The notes beneath the pieces are model-generated. The model was not told where the DNA came from. It saw only the letters and a list, made by a program, of their open reading frames with translations, and did no database searches. This document shows positions 1 to 11,790 of a stretch of DNA of 64,000 nt, piece after piece; position 1 is the first letter of the stretch; each line of letters starts with the position of its first letter. The translations under genes and the position numbers were made by a program. Origin of the DNA: Fremontodendron californicum (Eukaryota > Streptophyta > Magnoliopsida > Malvales > Malvaceae); NCBI GenBank assembly GCA_030761205.1, contig JAULJL010000032.1, forward strand, positions 9,119,134-9,183,133, given 5' to 3'.

Positions 1-235
1 ATGTATGCTCATTCATTGTAGAATATCGTCAAAGTTAGCATAATTTTTCTGTATATACCCATGCAGTAATTTGCTTATTCTTTACATGCAACATGTTGGC
101 ATCAGGTTGCACACATGGCATACATAGTCATCATAATTTCTGTGAACGCTTCATGCATTCATCATCAGTATATCCATGCATATAGTAATAGAGCATGTAC
201 ATTCATAACTGTATTCTTAAATCTCATGATGTTTT
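1..235 (+). repeat. Degenerate ~100-120 bp leader repeat, part 1
   Basis: AT-rich sequence made of diverged units with recurring blocks such as CATGCAACATGTTGGCATC and ATATACCCATGCAGTAATTTG. The same blocks return at 1495-1935, so this is the leader-type repeat placed before each gag-like frame. No ORF. Confidence 0.55.
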
Positions 236-260
236 CAATTACATGAAAGGGGTTCGAGAT

Positions 261-1190
261 ATGAGGAAATAATTGGAGGAACAAGTGGGTGCTTTGGAAC
301 AAAATCAAGAGGAGTTTGGACATGAACTCCGGGAGTTGAAGGAACAGCTTGTCAAATTTATGAAAATGTTTGAGGATATGGATAAGAGAGGGGAATTTTC
401 TCAGGGTTCTTCATCACTTTTGGATCAACCAAAACCTTTAGGTCCAAAACATACAATCCTTGATAGATCCTGCGCTTGCCAGTGTTACAAAGGGTACAAC
501 CCTGATGAAATTATGGACAAAATAATGAAAATGATTAAACCAGAGAGCCTGATACCAAAGACAGAAATCACCGATCCCGTACCATACCTGCAAACTACTC
601 TAAGTCCAAACCAGTATCCCTACCCTGCTATGGCTCGATTGTCCACTGGGATGATCACTACGGGACCCCTGAATCCCACTCCATCACCACCAACTGGCAG
701 TTCGTACCATTTCCCTCATCAATCACCTTATCAAGCATCCGGGATAGGAACCTCGAGCTATATACAACCTCCAAGGGTCCCGTGTCCAAATCCATACCTT
801 TGTCTTGTTATTCCACCATCTCCATATGCAAACACTCTGATGCAAGCCTTAGCGCCACCATCAAGTGCCCCAACTCCTAGGCCATGTGTCACTAAGAAAC
901 AACCTCGGGATAAAACCCAAAGGCATTTTGATCCTATTCCAATCAGCTATCAAGAGCTTTTCCCAATGTTGGTCAGAAATCACCTAGTTGCCTATGTGCC
1001 TTTGAAACCCTTGTCACCACCATACACCATGTGGTATAACCCGAATGAAAGATGTGATTATCACTGTAGAACTGTTGGGCATAGCATTGAGCACTGCAAT
1101 GCACTCAAGAACAAAGTACAATCTCTTATAGATGCCAAGTGGTTGGATCCAACGATGCTGATTGATAGAGGACCAGGAAAGGGTAATTAG
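261..1190 (+). pseudogene. Tat-like gag derivative (gag1), central domain missing
   Basis: Open for 305 codons from 273 to 1190; the natural-looking ATG at 261 is separated from it by a TAA at 270-272, so the start is broken by one codon. The N-terminus (first ~40 residues) is a Glu/Leu/Lys-rich probable coiled coil. A proline-, serine- and tyrosine-rich linker follows. The C-terminus has the Tat/Ogre gag signature, with a block resembling FDPIPISYQELFPMLVRNHL and then CDYHCRTVGHSIEHCNALK, the C..H..GHS.E.C module taken as the nucleic-acid-binding end of this gag class. The conserved Retrotrans_gag capsid core seen in the downstream frame (PPKFKVPNF...QDSLSGSTIRWY...) is absent. It could be an internally deleted duplicate or a small gag-related accessory protein. 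That it stayed open over 305 codons beside a decayed sister is notable. Confidence 0.7.
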
Positions 1191-2058
1191 GATTGGGAGA
1201 TTTACGGTAATAATGTGGAAGAACTTCGGTCTTATAGGATGTAGTAGGATTTCACTTTTTCAGTAGCCGGCTCTTATAGCCTTAGGATGCTAGGAAGAAT
1301 AAAATGCTTGTAGAGACAGTTTTAACTACTACTCAAATTTTGTATTCATGATTTATACCATTGTGAATGTTGATTCGGGAATGAATTGGTTGTGCTTCAA
1401 TTTATGAGATGTTGATGATTAAGTTACTCCGATTCTTATTTCCTCCGTGGTATCTTCCCCATTGCATTTTGCATCTGATCAATTATTTGTCATACCATAC
1501 ATTCATACATGCATCTTGGTAGCATTAGGTGGTATTCATGACAAACATAGTCAGCATGATTTTTTCTATATGTCCATGCACTAATTTGCTTATTACATAC
1601 ATCATGTTAGCATTAGGTCGCATTCATAACACACATGGTCAGAATGAGTTTCTTTGTATATACTCTGTGTCAATCATTCATTGTTTACATGCAACATAAT
1701 TGACATCATGTTGCATTCATAATGTATACGATCATTCATTGGGAAATACGCTGAAATATACGTGGTCATTCATTACATATATCCATGCATTGATTTGTTT
1801 ATTCTTTGCCTGCAACATGTTGGCATCGTGATTGCATTTATTACATATATAGTTAGCATGTTTCCACTGTACATGTTCATACATCATATCGTTTAGGCTT
1901 TGCATGCATCAAATTGTGATCATAGCTCATTCATCATAACATACATTTAGGGGGAATAAAACAGAAGTTGGCTTGGCTTTAAGAGTCTTTGAAAGATTTT
2001 CCATTTCAAATCAGAGGTATAAGAAGTACTGAGTACCTTTCCAATACAGGCTAGAGCT
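1191..2058 (+). repeat. Non-coding spacer with degenerate ~100-120 bp tandem repeats (part 2)
   Basis: 1191-1490 shows nothing recognisable. From about 1495 to 1935 diverged tandem units recur with the blocks TTTGCTTATT, GCAACATGTTGGCATC and CATTCATAACACACATGGTCAG at spacings near 100-120 bp. They match the leader at 1-235, so leader plus gag appears to have been duplicated as a unit. Confidence 0.55.
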
Positions 2059-3480
2059 ACGGAGAATGAACAAGTTGCCCGAATAGAAAGAATGGAAAGG
2101 GTACAGGAAGAATTGCGAGAACAGCTGGCAAAGTCTCAAGCAGAATCTAAGGATCAGATGACTAAATTGATGGAGCTGATGTCAGCCGTAATCAAGGCAA
2201 AAGGATACATTGAAAACTTTACCGCTAGAGAAGGGTTAGAGGCACAAAAGGGTCAGAATGAGGTCGTAATGATGGATGACCAGAACACAGTTAACCCCAG
2301 CAACACCCTGAACTTAGATGACCCAGTTGAACAGGAAAAGTTGAAAATAGTTGCAGTAAAAGAGGTAGAGTTGGCAGATTCCCAAGGGAAACATCAGTTG
2401 TTAGATGAAAGGCTCCGGGCAGTAGAAAATACAAATATATTAGGGAGTGTGGATGCGAAAGAATGATGTTTGGTCCTCGATTTAGTCATTCCTCCTAAAT
2501 TCAAGGTCCCTAACTTTGTGAAACATGACGGGACGACTGATCCGTCAGCCCACATCACTATATTCTGCCGAAAGATGACAAGTCATATAGATAATGATAA
2601 GCTTCTGATTCACTATTTTCAGGATAGCCTCAGCGGGTCTACAATTAGGTGGTATGGTCAGTTGAGGAAGGATCAAATTCGCTCTTGTAATGATTTGGCC
2701 ATGGCTTTTCTAAACCAGTACAAGCATATGATCGACATGACACCTGACCATTTCACTTTGCAAAATATGCAGAAAAGAGCTACTGAGAGCTTCAAAGAGT
2801 ATGCTCAGAGGTGGAGGAACATGTCCACCCAAGTACAACCACCTTTGACACAAAAAGAAATCACCGTCCTTTTTGTAAGTACACTGCGGGCCCCGTACTA
2901 TGATAGACTCGTCGACAATGGCTCGAAGAATTTTGCTGATATGGTAATCTTTGGGGAGATGATTGAGAATGCTATCATGAATGGGAAACTTGAAGGATAA
3001 GGAACATCTAATGCTGAGAGAAATAGGGTACCTAGAAAGAAAGAGGAAGATGTCCAAGCTATGGAAGATTTCGTCCCATATTCCCAATTTTCCTCATACC
3101 AATCATGTTATCCTACTGAGATATCTCCAAGCCTTTATCCTTACCCACCCACCCAAGCACCTAATCCTATACCAGTTCTTGCAACAAGGCCTACTTCCAG
3201 AAAACGACCGCGGGATAACCAAGAAATAATTCCAATCCTAATCCCTGACCTATTGCCATTACTAATAAAGAATCAGTACCTTACCCCGTTACCTTTGAAA
3301 ATAGCTCCTAATCCATCAGCAAAGAGTTATGACCCTGACAGCAAGTGTGATTATCACCTGGGGGTAATTGGGCATTCAACTGAAAAATGCAGACAATTGA
3401 GGAAAAGGATTGAAGGTCTTATCCGCAATGGTATTTTGACACCGGAGCTTATCAATCAGTGGAAGGTCGCTTTGCCGTAA
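2059..3480 (+). pseudogene. Tat/Ogre-like gag polyprotein (gag2), two nonsense codons
   Basis: One continuous frame interrupted only by TGA at 2464-2466 and TAA at 2998-3000; no frameshift is needed. The frame is open upstream of the ATG at 2092 to about 2050, and an ACG at 2059 sits where an ATG may have been. Order of parts: an N-terminal coiled coil (MERVQEELREQLAKSQ), a variable acidic linker, the Retrotrans_gag capsid core (about 2485-2990; PPKFKVPNFVKHDGTTDP, FQDSLSGSTIRWYGQL, FKEYAQRW), a Pro-rich segment, then the Tat-type C-terminal module CDYHLGVIGHSTEKC near 3346-3390. Gag would form the cytoplasmic particle that packages element RNA. No pol follows in any frame. Family assignment is firm; the two stops make it non-functional as read. 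Confidence 0.85.
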
Positions 3481-4999
3481 ATTAGTTTCTTTCAGGGTTT
3501 TAGGAGGAGAATTACTACCTTTGAAGGATGTCAATAGGAGCATTTTGATGCATGTAGTTTCAGACCATTAAGATCAAAACACTTGTCTCATGTTGACATT
3601 CATATGAATTAAATGAATTTTGAATTTTAAATGCTTTGTGTTTGTTGTTTTAACAATAATTTGAGATTGCAAAAACAAGCATTAAGGAAGTTTTAATAAT
3701 GGATAGTCTCGAGAGTATTAATGATCATTGTTACAAATGACCCAATACCCACTCCCCTCCCTTTTAGGTTTTCCTAGGCCTAAAATCCCTTGAACCAAGA
3801 CCACTTGAAAAACCTAATGCTTCGAGGAATATGAATGATTGAACTTCATAAAATCATTGTCATCACAGAATAAGAAAAGACGTAGATCTTAGTCTAGGCT
3901 ATGGACAAAGGAGAGAACTTTTTAAATTTTTTCGAACCCTTTCAAAATTCAAACAAATGAGACATTCTTTCAAAAATTTAGGTCATGGTAATTTGGTGTG
4001 TGTCAAGATTGTGCTAAAACCATCCATGGTCTTTACCAATAACCACAAAACACTAATTACCCCAAACATCACTTCATGGTTGACACCCTGGGGCACAATG
4101 ATTAAACTAGATTATCCCATGTCCCAGATAAAACCCATTTTTGGATCATACTTTCCTTGTCCTTTGAAAGAACTCATATTTGAAACTCAACCTTTTTAAA
4201 ATAGACCTAGACTTGCTATGTTCCTCGTTGATACGAATTCTCATGGTTAATCAAACTGGGGCATCATATGTGGAAATGATGGTTATATGGTGAAAAATGA
4301 TGGACTAACTCATGAATCATTGGGGCATGCGGAAAAAAAATTGTAATATCATGCATATGAGAATTCGAATGATTCCAAAGTGCAAAATGAAATTTTGATT
4401 ATCTATTCCCCTTGGGGATCGCTTTTCAATAAGAATATTCGTGCTTGATATGATAAATGGCCATCTTTCATATCCTTCCCACAAAGAGAAAATTATCCAT
4501 AGTCACCCTTTTGAGCCAAAAGAATTCTTTCTTCTTTGAACCCTGATCAAGGATCACCCCTTACACTGCGGGCAAATGTGAGGAAAGATCATTGTGAAAT
4601 GAGTCCTAGCTCAAAGACAGCTGCAAAGCAAATGGAGCCCCAAATAAATAAGAACTCACTCTATCAAAGAAAAAGAAAAACGAAAAGATGGAGAAAGAAA
4701 GCCAAGAAAAACACACATGAAAAAAAATGTGTGAAAAAGCGATGGCAAATGAAAGCCAAAAGCAAAGAAGAAAAAGAGCAAAGTCAAAAGAAAGTCAGAA
4801 AAGTCCAAAAAGGGGTAAATGTTTCAAAGAGAATCCTCCTCAAGAAATAATCCTTGATCTGATTACCCTCAAACACATATTTTGGGCCTATTTATCCTTT
4901 CTTTCTGAACCTTGAGCCATGGCCTACATTACGTGCTTTAAAAGTCCATTTTTATCAAGCATGAATTTTTAATTTGAAGGGTTTTTCCTCAGGTTTTAT

Positions 5000-5028
5000 C
5001 CCATCCCATCCCATCCCATCTCATCAAA
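5000..5028 (+). repeat. (TCCCA)n microsatellite
   Basis: Four to five perfect pentamers of CATCC/TCCCA followed by a one-base variant. Confidence 0.9.
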
Positions 5029-5939
5029 TTTTTATTTCACTAAGGAAGAATTTAGAATTCTCAAGTGCATGGTAAAACAATGAAAAATGAAAAAAAATGA
5101 AAAAAATGGGACTCTAGGGCGAAAACCCAAAAATGGGCGGTCTAAAGCAAAATGGGAATTTTCGATGCCATTTATGTTAGTACCAATACCACAAAAGAGA
5201 AGGTCATCTTGGAAAAGGTGGTCATCGAGGAACATCTAGGAATTCCTGAACCTCCCAAATTGTTAGCTCCCATTCGGAGGATTGTCTTCAAAACTGAGAC
5301 ATTTTCCTTCCAAGATTAAACTTTCCAGTCTAAACATCTTAGCCAATCTTGACGCTTGTCAAAATGCCTTGATATGAAAACTAAAAGAATGTTGATTTTT
5401 TTTGATTCTGAAGGAATTCATGATTTATAAAACCTGTTCCATTCATGAGCCTAGAAGGGACATATATTTTGTTGTGAAATTTTCTTTGATCAACCAAAAT
5501 CTTGTTATACCAAGCCTTGCCAATCACCAAAAAAAAAAAAACATATTGACACTTAGGAAAATTTCTAACAATGATCATCAGTCTTCAAAAGATTTGTACA
5601 TTACACACTGTGGGGTTAAAATTTTTGACTCAGAAGTTTCATTAAATAAGAAAATTGTTTTTCAAAAAGGAAAATAAAAATATTTTTGAAATACCCATTT
5701 TTCATGTTAACATGAGATAAGGGTTTTTCTAACTCAAAGGTGTGGAACTATTAGGGTTAACCTTGACTTCCAAACATGAGAAGAAGAAATAGAACTCGAC
5801 AAGTAGAATTTTGTCAATAAGAGTTTGAAGACTGTTGGGGCAAAGAGAATAGCCAAAGATTGAAAAATGAATTGAAGGTATACTCTGATTTCAAGAAGAA
5901 AAATGAATTGGAAAGGCTAAGCCAAAGTTTAGAAAATGA

Positions 5940-6330
5940 TCAGGGGCATTTGCATATTTTCATCAAGCATTTGCATAATGTCAATCTTGGCCTTTGCATT
6001 TTTTCATGAAGCGTTTGCATCATTATTGATCTTTTGCATTTGCATCATGTAGAAGCATTCTGCATGTTGTCAATCCTCGCATTTGCATCATTTAGAAGCA
6101 TTTGCATAATGTCAATCTTTGCATCTGCATCATTCTATGAAGTAGTTGCATCAATCTGAGAACATTTGCAGTTGCATTTAGAAGCATTTGCATCTTATCC
6201 AACATCAGCATCAAGAAACATTTGCATCAATTCAAAACATTTACATATGCAATATGAGGTGTGTGCATCCTGTTAATCATTTGCACCAGCATCAAAAAGC
6301 ATTCGCATCTTCTCAAAATCTTCAGGTTAA
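5940..6330 (+). repeat. GCATTTGCAT-rich degenerate tandem repeat
   Basis: Roughly twenty occurrences of GCATTTGCAT, AGCATTTGCAT and TTTGCATC variants in under 400 bp, with short spacers such as ATGTCAATCTT. The unit is irregular (about 25-40 bp) and heavily diverged. Confidence 0.7.
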
Positions 6331-6369
6331 TTTTCAACAATTCTCCAAAGATCATTGTTAATACCATTT

Positions 6370-6690
6370 TTAAGACCTTCGTGCATAATTTTTCATCACG
6401 GGTAAGGCCTCCGGGCAACATTTTTAAGACCTCCGGGCACCATTTTAAAGACCTCCGGGCACTATTTTAAAGACCTTTGGGCACCATTTTGAAGCCTTCG
6501 GGCATAATTTTTCATCACGGGTAAGGCCTCTGGGCACCATTTTAAAGACCTTCGGGCACCATTTTAATGATCTTTGGGCACCATTTTTAAGACCTTCAGG
6601 CATAATTTTTCATCACGGGTAAGGCATCCGGGCACCATTTTAAAGACATTTGGGCACCATTCTTAAGACCTTCGGGCATAATTTTTTCTT
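6370..6690 (+). repeat. ~27-bp minisatellite with higher-order units
   Basis: Basic unit close to AAGACCTCCGGGCACCATTTT, repeated about ten times with point changes. A distinct block, CATAATTTTTCATCACGGGT, recurs at about 6383, 6503 and 6601 (and partly at 6677), giving a higher-order period of 120, 98 and 76 bp. It lies just upstream of the polypurine tract, inside the retrotransposon. Confidence 0.85.
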
Positions 6691-6940
6691 TTGAAATCAA
6701 ACCCGTTTCCTTAAGACGGGACGAGCATTGATTAGTCAGGGAATTCAATTTAAGGACAAAATCTTCAAATTACAGCTTTTTCAAAAAAAAATGAATGAAA
6801 TGAAATGAAATGAAAAAATGAAGAAAAAGAAGAAATGAAAAAAGATTACCCATTTCCCTTTCCTTCACATGTGATTTCACTAACCGTACAAAATTAGTGT
6901 TTGTTTATCTTTGCCTGAATCCTGATTCTCAGCAATAGCC

Positions 6941-6953
6941 AAAGAGGGGCAGC
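6941..6953 (+). promoter_or_regulatory. Polypurine tract of the Tat-like element
   Basis: AAAGAGGGGCAGC lies immediately before the LTR start TGTAGACA at 6954. This is the expected plus-strand primer site and shows that 6954 begins a 3' LTR. Confidence 0.85.
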
Positions 6954-7084
6954 TGTAGACATCTAATTTTGTCCGAAACCCTAAATCGGGTAAATTTTCT
7001 TCCTAAATTGATGTTTCAGAATGCTAAAAGGCTTTTCTCATCCTGCAGGTGGTACTCCGAGGCTTAGTCTACGAAAGTAGATAG

Positions 7085-7144
7085 AAAAAGTCAAACTCAA
7101 AAAACGTCAACCCCAGAAAACGTGAACCCCGAAAAAGTCAACCC
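7085..7144 (+). promoter_or_regulatory. W-box-like GTCAAC array in forward LTR (about 4 units)
   Basis: Tandem units AAAAAGTCAAC-CCC with the TTGAC core on the minus strand; two of the units are mutated (CGTCAACC, CGTGAACC). TTGAC[CT] is the W-box core bound by WRKY factors; use here is inferred. Confidence 0.5.
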
Positions 7145-7599
7145 ATTTTCAAAATCAAGAGTTGAGGTTCAATTGAAAAATGGTGAAAGAATTTTGATAA
7201 TCCGAACATTGAAAGATACGGAGTTCGAAAGTTGGGTTACAAGATTCAGTAGAAAGGAAACCCTAATTCAAAAATTTTGGGGAAAAGTGCTTAAACGATC
7301 AAATTGGTTGGAATTGAAGGTCTCAAATGAAAGATAAACACTGACTATGGGTAATGGAGAAGCCATTTGGAAAGAAAACTGATAGAAAAGTCAATTTGGA
7401 AGAAAATCGAGGATTAGGGTTTTTTGGTTGATTTCAGAGAAGTTTGGAAGAATTACAGAAATAGCCCGATTCGGAAGATCTAAAGCCCTTAATTGATGAG
7501 AAATGATTAAACAAGGATAGACCAAGGCTCAATTTGAAGAAAATCTAAAAATCGAACTTGTTTTGAGCAAAATCGGGTTTCGGAGGCAAAAGGGCAAAA

Positions 7600-8235
7600 T
7601 TGGAAATTTTGGGAAAAATAGCAAATGAACTCCAAAAATTCTGAAAATTTTCAAATGTCATTCTTAAAATAGTTTGAAGAGATTGGCGAAAGAAAATCTT
7701 GATTCGGAGTTCGTTTGCAAAATGGCCAAATACCGGGTCTCCTATGTAGTAATTCAAGCAGATAAATCTCGAAAAAATAGCAAACGAGTTCCAAAAATTC
7801 TAAAAAATTTCAAATATCATTTTTAAATTATTTGGAAGAGATTGGCTAAAGAAAATCTTGATTCGGAGCTCGTTTGCAAAATGGCCAAATCCCGAGTCCC
7901 CTATGCAGTAATTCAAGCAGATACATCCCCAAAAAATAGTAAATGAGCTCCACAAGTTATGAAAACTTCCAGATCACATTTTTAAATTATTTGGAAGAGT
8001 TTGGTGAACAAAAATCTGGATTCGGAGCTCGTTTAAAAAATGGTAAAGTTCGGGTGCATAAAAGGGGTAATTTCAAAAATAAATCTGAAATAAGTAGCAA
8101 ATGGACTCAAAAAATTTTGAAAACTTCCAGAATTCAATTTTTTATTATTTTGGAAGTATTGAAAAAATAAAATTCTAATTTGGAGTCCGTTTGCTATTTA
8201 TTTAGGTTCGGGGGGCAAAAAGGTCATTTCACCAA
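7600..8235 (+). repeat. ~159-bp tandem repeat, four units, in LTR
   Basis: The phrase AATAGCAAATGAACTCCAAA and variants recurs at about 7617, 7777, 7935 and 8094, spacing 158-160 bp. Each unit also contains TTGATTCGGAGTTCGTTTGC and GCAAAATGGCCAAAT. Equivalent arrays lie in the other LTR copies near 16200-16830, 19500-20110 and 27660-28240 (opposite orientation in the inverted copies). Frames running through it are repeats translated, not genes. Confidence 0.85.
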
Positions 8236-11200
8236 GGAAACCAAAAAGGGCAAATTTGTAATTGAGGAAAATATGAAAGAAGAAGGAATTGCTGGGATTT
8301 TTTCTTCCCTTGGTCAGCCAATATAGAGGAGAAGAAGGAAGCTTGAACAATTTAATTAACTAGTCACTATCAAGCCATATGCTACCACTAACATCTTGCA
8401 AATGGTCCCCCTTCATCCAATGGCTTAGGTGCCTTGTAGGAAAGTTGAATGCACCATCCAATAGCCAAGTTTAAATGCCAAAATGACATTTTTATTTGTC
8501 ATAAAATAACTCTCATTTAATGGCCAAGAATGGAAGAAAAAAGATGAGCACAATTCATCTAAGGGTGAGCATCCATTCGGTTGAGCAAGGGAGTGCATGG
8601 GATTATCTCTTTTCATCCAATGGCTTAGGCCATCTACAAGGGTGGATTACACATGTTGAGGGCTGGATTTAATCTACAAGATGTCATTTTTATGTTGGCC
8701 TCACACAATGACCAAGAATGGAAGAGCACAACTCATCCAAGGGTAGGCACTCAAGAGGGCCAAGTAAGGGAGTGCATGGGATTGGTCCTCTTTTGCATCT
8801 AATGGCTAAGGTTACTACAAGGGCTGAGTACACATCTTAAGGGCTGCTATCAATTGGCAAGATGACATTTTTATGTTGTCATCAAAGTATCTAAATCTAA
8901 AGGCCAAGATTGGAGGAGAAAAAGTGCAATTCCCATCCAAGGGCTAGAGAGCCATTAGGCCAAGGCTAAAGGCAGGGGGAGGATTTCATTTTTTCAGAGA
9001 TTTTTGGCTGGAAAACAGTGGCTAATTTAGAAAAAAAAAAAATTTGAAAGATAGAAAAAAAGGTTTTCAATAGAGAGCTTGTAGGTAGTCATCTCTACCA
9101 AGCTCTAGTCTAGCTTTCTTCTTCATTTCCATGGTGTTTTCTTGATTTTTCTATCATGTTTTCCTACTACATTTTTCATAGAAATAAAGTGTTTTAATGT
9201 TCACTTATGTTTTCATCTCTTCTTCTTCTTTAAAATGGTGGAAAACAATATTTTTCTATCGTTTCATGCTATGGCCGAAAATGGCACATTTATTTGCCTT
9301 GTTTTTTCATTTTTTTCCTTGCATGTTGTTGTCAAAAATGATTTTTACAAGTTTTTTTTAGTATTCTAAGGTTCTGATTTTTACAAAATATGAAGCAAAA
9401 AAGGTTGAAATGGCTACATGATCTTGGCTAGACCAAGTGACCATGGTTAGGAGAGAGGTTATGCCTATTTTTACCTACCATGAAGCTCACCTTATTTTCT
9501 GTTTTACATGGTTTATTTTCTGTTATATTGAGATGGAAAGGCTTCATGATCTTGGCAAGACCAAGTGATTATGGTTTGGTGAGATGCTATGCCCATTTGA
9601 TACCAACCATGGAGCTTAACTTTCCTTGTTCTACTTACTAGTTTTGCTTGTAATTTTTGCATGTTGTTAAATCTTGTGTATATATGTTATTTACATTATT
9701 TCCTATGCTATATTTATTTATATATTTCATTTCCATGCTTGATATTACATCCTTGCATATTCGGCCATTGTTTTTCATATGCTCATGTTGTGCATTTTTT
9801 TCATGTATCATGTCTTACATGTTTTCATTTCCTTGGTATTGTTCCATGACCATTCGGCAATCTCATTTTTATTTGCCTTGCATGTGCATTTTCCTTTTGT
9901 TTCTTAACTTGTTTGCATCTCCATGCCATGAACTTGTATATTCTGATTTTAGTATGACATGAGCTTATGAAACTGCTATGATAAAAATGGCATCATATTG
10001 TCTCATAACCAATTCGGCACTTCACATTGTGTATGACTTGCATGTGCATTTTCCTTTTTTTTCCTAACTTGTTTGCATTTCCATGCCATGAGCTTGTGCA
10101 TTTTGATTTTGGTATGTTATATGCTATTGAAAATGTCAAGACATTATGCATCTTAATATGATTTATCATGTACTTATGTCATTTACTAAATAGGATTGCA
10201 TTAGAGTCTCATGTGATCATTTGGCCTCTTCATGCATTCCTTGCCTTGTCATGCATTTGCATTTTGTTTAGGTAACATGCTTTGCATTGTCATATCTTGA
10301 AATTGTGTATTAGTTGCTGTTTGTTCCAGCATTGACATTAGTTTCATGAGTCATTTATGTTCATAATATTGCTATGCATGTTCATTACATTTTAGGTCTA
10401 GGCCATATCGGTTTTGCCATGCATATTGAGTCTTAAATCACATTGGCAATTTCATTAGCAATTTCATGCATATTCATAACATATTAGGTCCAAGTCATAT
10501 TTGCATTATCAAGCATTGCATGCATATAGAGTTAGGATAGCATTTATTGCCATGCAAATTCATGCTAGGCATTTAGGTTGCCATGAATTGTCATGCATTT
10601 CCTTTACCATTTAGACCTTTAGACCATGCATTTCATACATTTCATTTGCTGTATGTTCATGCATTCCATGTCATTTTCCACTTGGTTTGTGACTTAGGCC
10701 AATTAATGGCTCAAAGTCATGCTCGCTTGAGCATACTAATGGAAAATTAAGGAATTGTCAAATTGATTGTTCTACCTTTGTAATTTTTTTTACTTAGCCA
10801 ATTTTTTCCAAGGTTTTTTAAATGTTTAGCTACTGTCCCTAGGTCTTTAGGATGATTTCCAACAATTTCTACTTTGGTTTTTGAATGAATTTATCAAAGG
10901 CAAAAAATGTGTGTTGACAAAACAGTTTTTTTTCACCCAGTACTCGAACATCTCCAATTTTTCTGGGAAGTCATCTTTAATCAAAAAATTAAGCCAATTT
11001 TTTCTCGTGTATATTTACATGTTCTGAGTCTCCAATATTGTTTTTAGATTTTTTTTGAATTTTTAAAAATAGGAAAAAAAATCATGTGGAAAAACCGAAT
11101 AGTAAAGGCAGATTTGAAATCAAAAGAGGAATAAGGGTTTAATTTGGCTAAGGCATTTAGAGGGGGTTGGTTAGAAGATTTAGCTACTGTCTTAGGGTAG

Positions 11201-11567
11201 TTTCTAAGCCTTTTTAAACTTTAAAAATGATTTTATAAATCTCGGGTTAAGGGTAGTTAAGTCTGAAATTTTAAACTTAGGAAATTAGAGCCATTTCAAA
11301 AGGGTTTGGTAAGGGTTTTAATTTTTATTCAAGTTTTTCCTGAAAATTGTTTTCAAACAATCACAAAGTTTTAGTATTTTTCTAGAAAATCTAATTTGAC
11401 ATATTTTCTTAAGGTAGCCGGATATCTTTTTAGATATACGGATTTCTTTATTTAAAGGAAAAAATACATGTTCATGCATTGCATTTTCCATGTTCATGCA
11501 TTTTATTTAAATGTGTGATTTTTGCTACAGAAAAACGAAGTCTAAATAAAATACAAAATATTTAAGC

Positions 11568-11790
11568 TGTCACAACCTAAATAAAATAACAATATTAACA
11601 AGTCTCATCACAAGACTTTATTATTCCGTTAGGCGTGACACAAAAGAAAAGGAGGAAAAGTCGACTTAATTCCTCTAGAAAAATGAAGGTGTCGATACGT
11701 GATCCCGGATCGCGGGGAACCCGTTTGAATGAAGGTGGGAAACAGATGTAGAGGAAAAGACGACTTAATTCCTCTAGAAATAAAATAAAA
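11568..11790 (-). promoter_or_regulatory. LTR 3'-terminal hairpins, duplicated
   Basis: A short stem (AAGTCT...AGACTT) about 30 bp from the LTR end is followed by the near-palindrome GAGGAA-AAGTCGACTT-AATTCCTC at ~11652, repeated at ~11751. The same near-palindrome occurs once in the solo LTR at 31443-31466. Conservation suggests an RNA structure near the transcript end; function unknown. Confidence 0.5.

Larger units (their letters stand above)
3481..6940 (+). other. Non-coding 3' internal region of the Tat-like element
   Basis: About 3.4 kb between gag2 and the polypurine tract with no recognisable pol domain. Frames are short; one 104-codon frame at 4536-4850 is lysine-rich low complexity over purine-rich DNA and I do not treat it as a gene. 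Contents I can name: a TCCCA microsatellite (~5000), GCATTTGCAT-rich repeats (5940-6330), a GGGCACCATTTTAAAGACC minisatellite (6370-6690) and an ATGAA-rich purine stretch (6785-6845). The size and lack of coding resemble the internal domain of LARD-type elements. Confidence 0.6.
1..11526 (+). mobile_element. Tat/Ogre-like Ty3 retrotransposon, gag-only, left end outside window
   Basis: Composite of a ~6.95 kb internal region followed directly by a polypurine tract and the start of a 3' LTR at 6954. The internal part holds two gag-derived frames (261-1190 and 2059-3480), each preceded by the same type of tandem repeat, then about 3.4 kb without coding capacity. I found no protease, reverse transcriptase, RNase H or integrase motif between the second gag and the LTR, so pol is absent here. 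The LTR is cut at about 11526, where an inverted LTR of the same family follows after ~41 bp. Lineage is assigned from the gag motif (CDYH...GHSxExC) and the long LTR beginning TGTAGACA. The 5' LTR, if present, lies left of the window. Confidence 0.75.
6954..11526 (+). mobile_element. Tat-like LTR, forward, truncated at its 3' end
   Basis: Begins TGTAGACATCTAATTTTGTC directly after the polypurine tract and is collinear with the complete solo LTR at 26974-31540 as far as the block GGTAGCCGGATATC (11413) and slightly beyond. It stops near 11526, losing about the last 1 kb of the LTR (the GC-rich conserved terminal block and terminal hairpin). Internal landmarks are a GTCAACCCC-type array, ~159-bp tandem repeats, a pyrimidine/AT-rich centre and the CATGCATTTCAT-rich distal part. 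ORFs inside, such as 9657-9962, are low-complexity and not genes. Confidence 0.85.

Noticed and set aside
4536..4850. 104-codon lysine-rich frame
   Set aside because: Composition follows from AAG/AAA-rich DNA; no start context, domain or homologous motif.
9657..9962. 101-codon and overlapping frames in the LTR (and antisense frames 14140-14768)
   Set aside because: Low-complexity CATG/TTT-rich sequence within LTR copies; the frames arise from the repeats, show no known domain and are not kept between copies.
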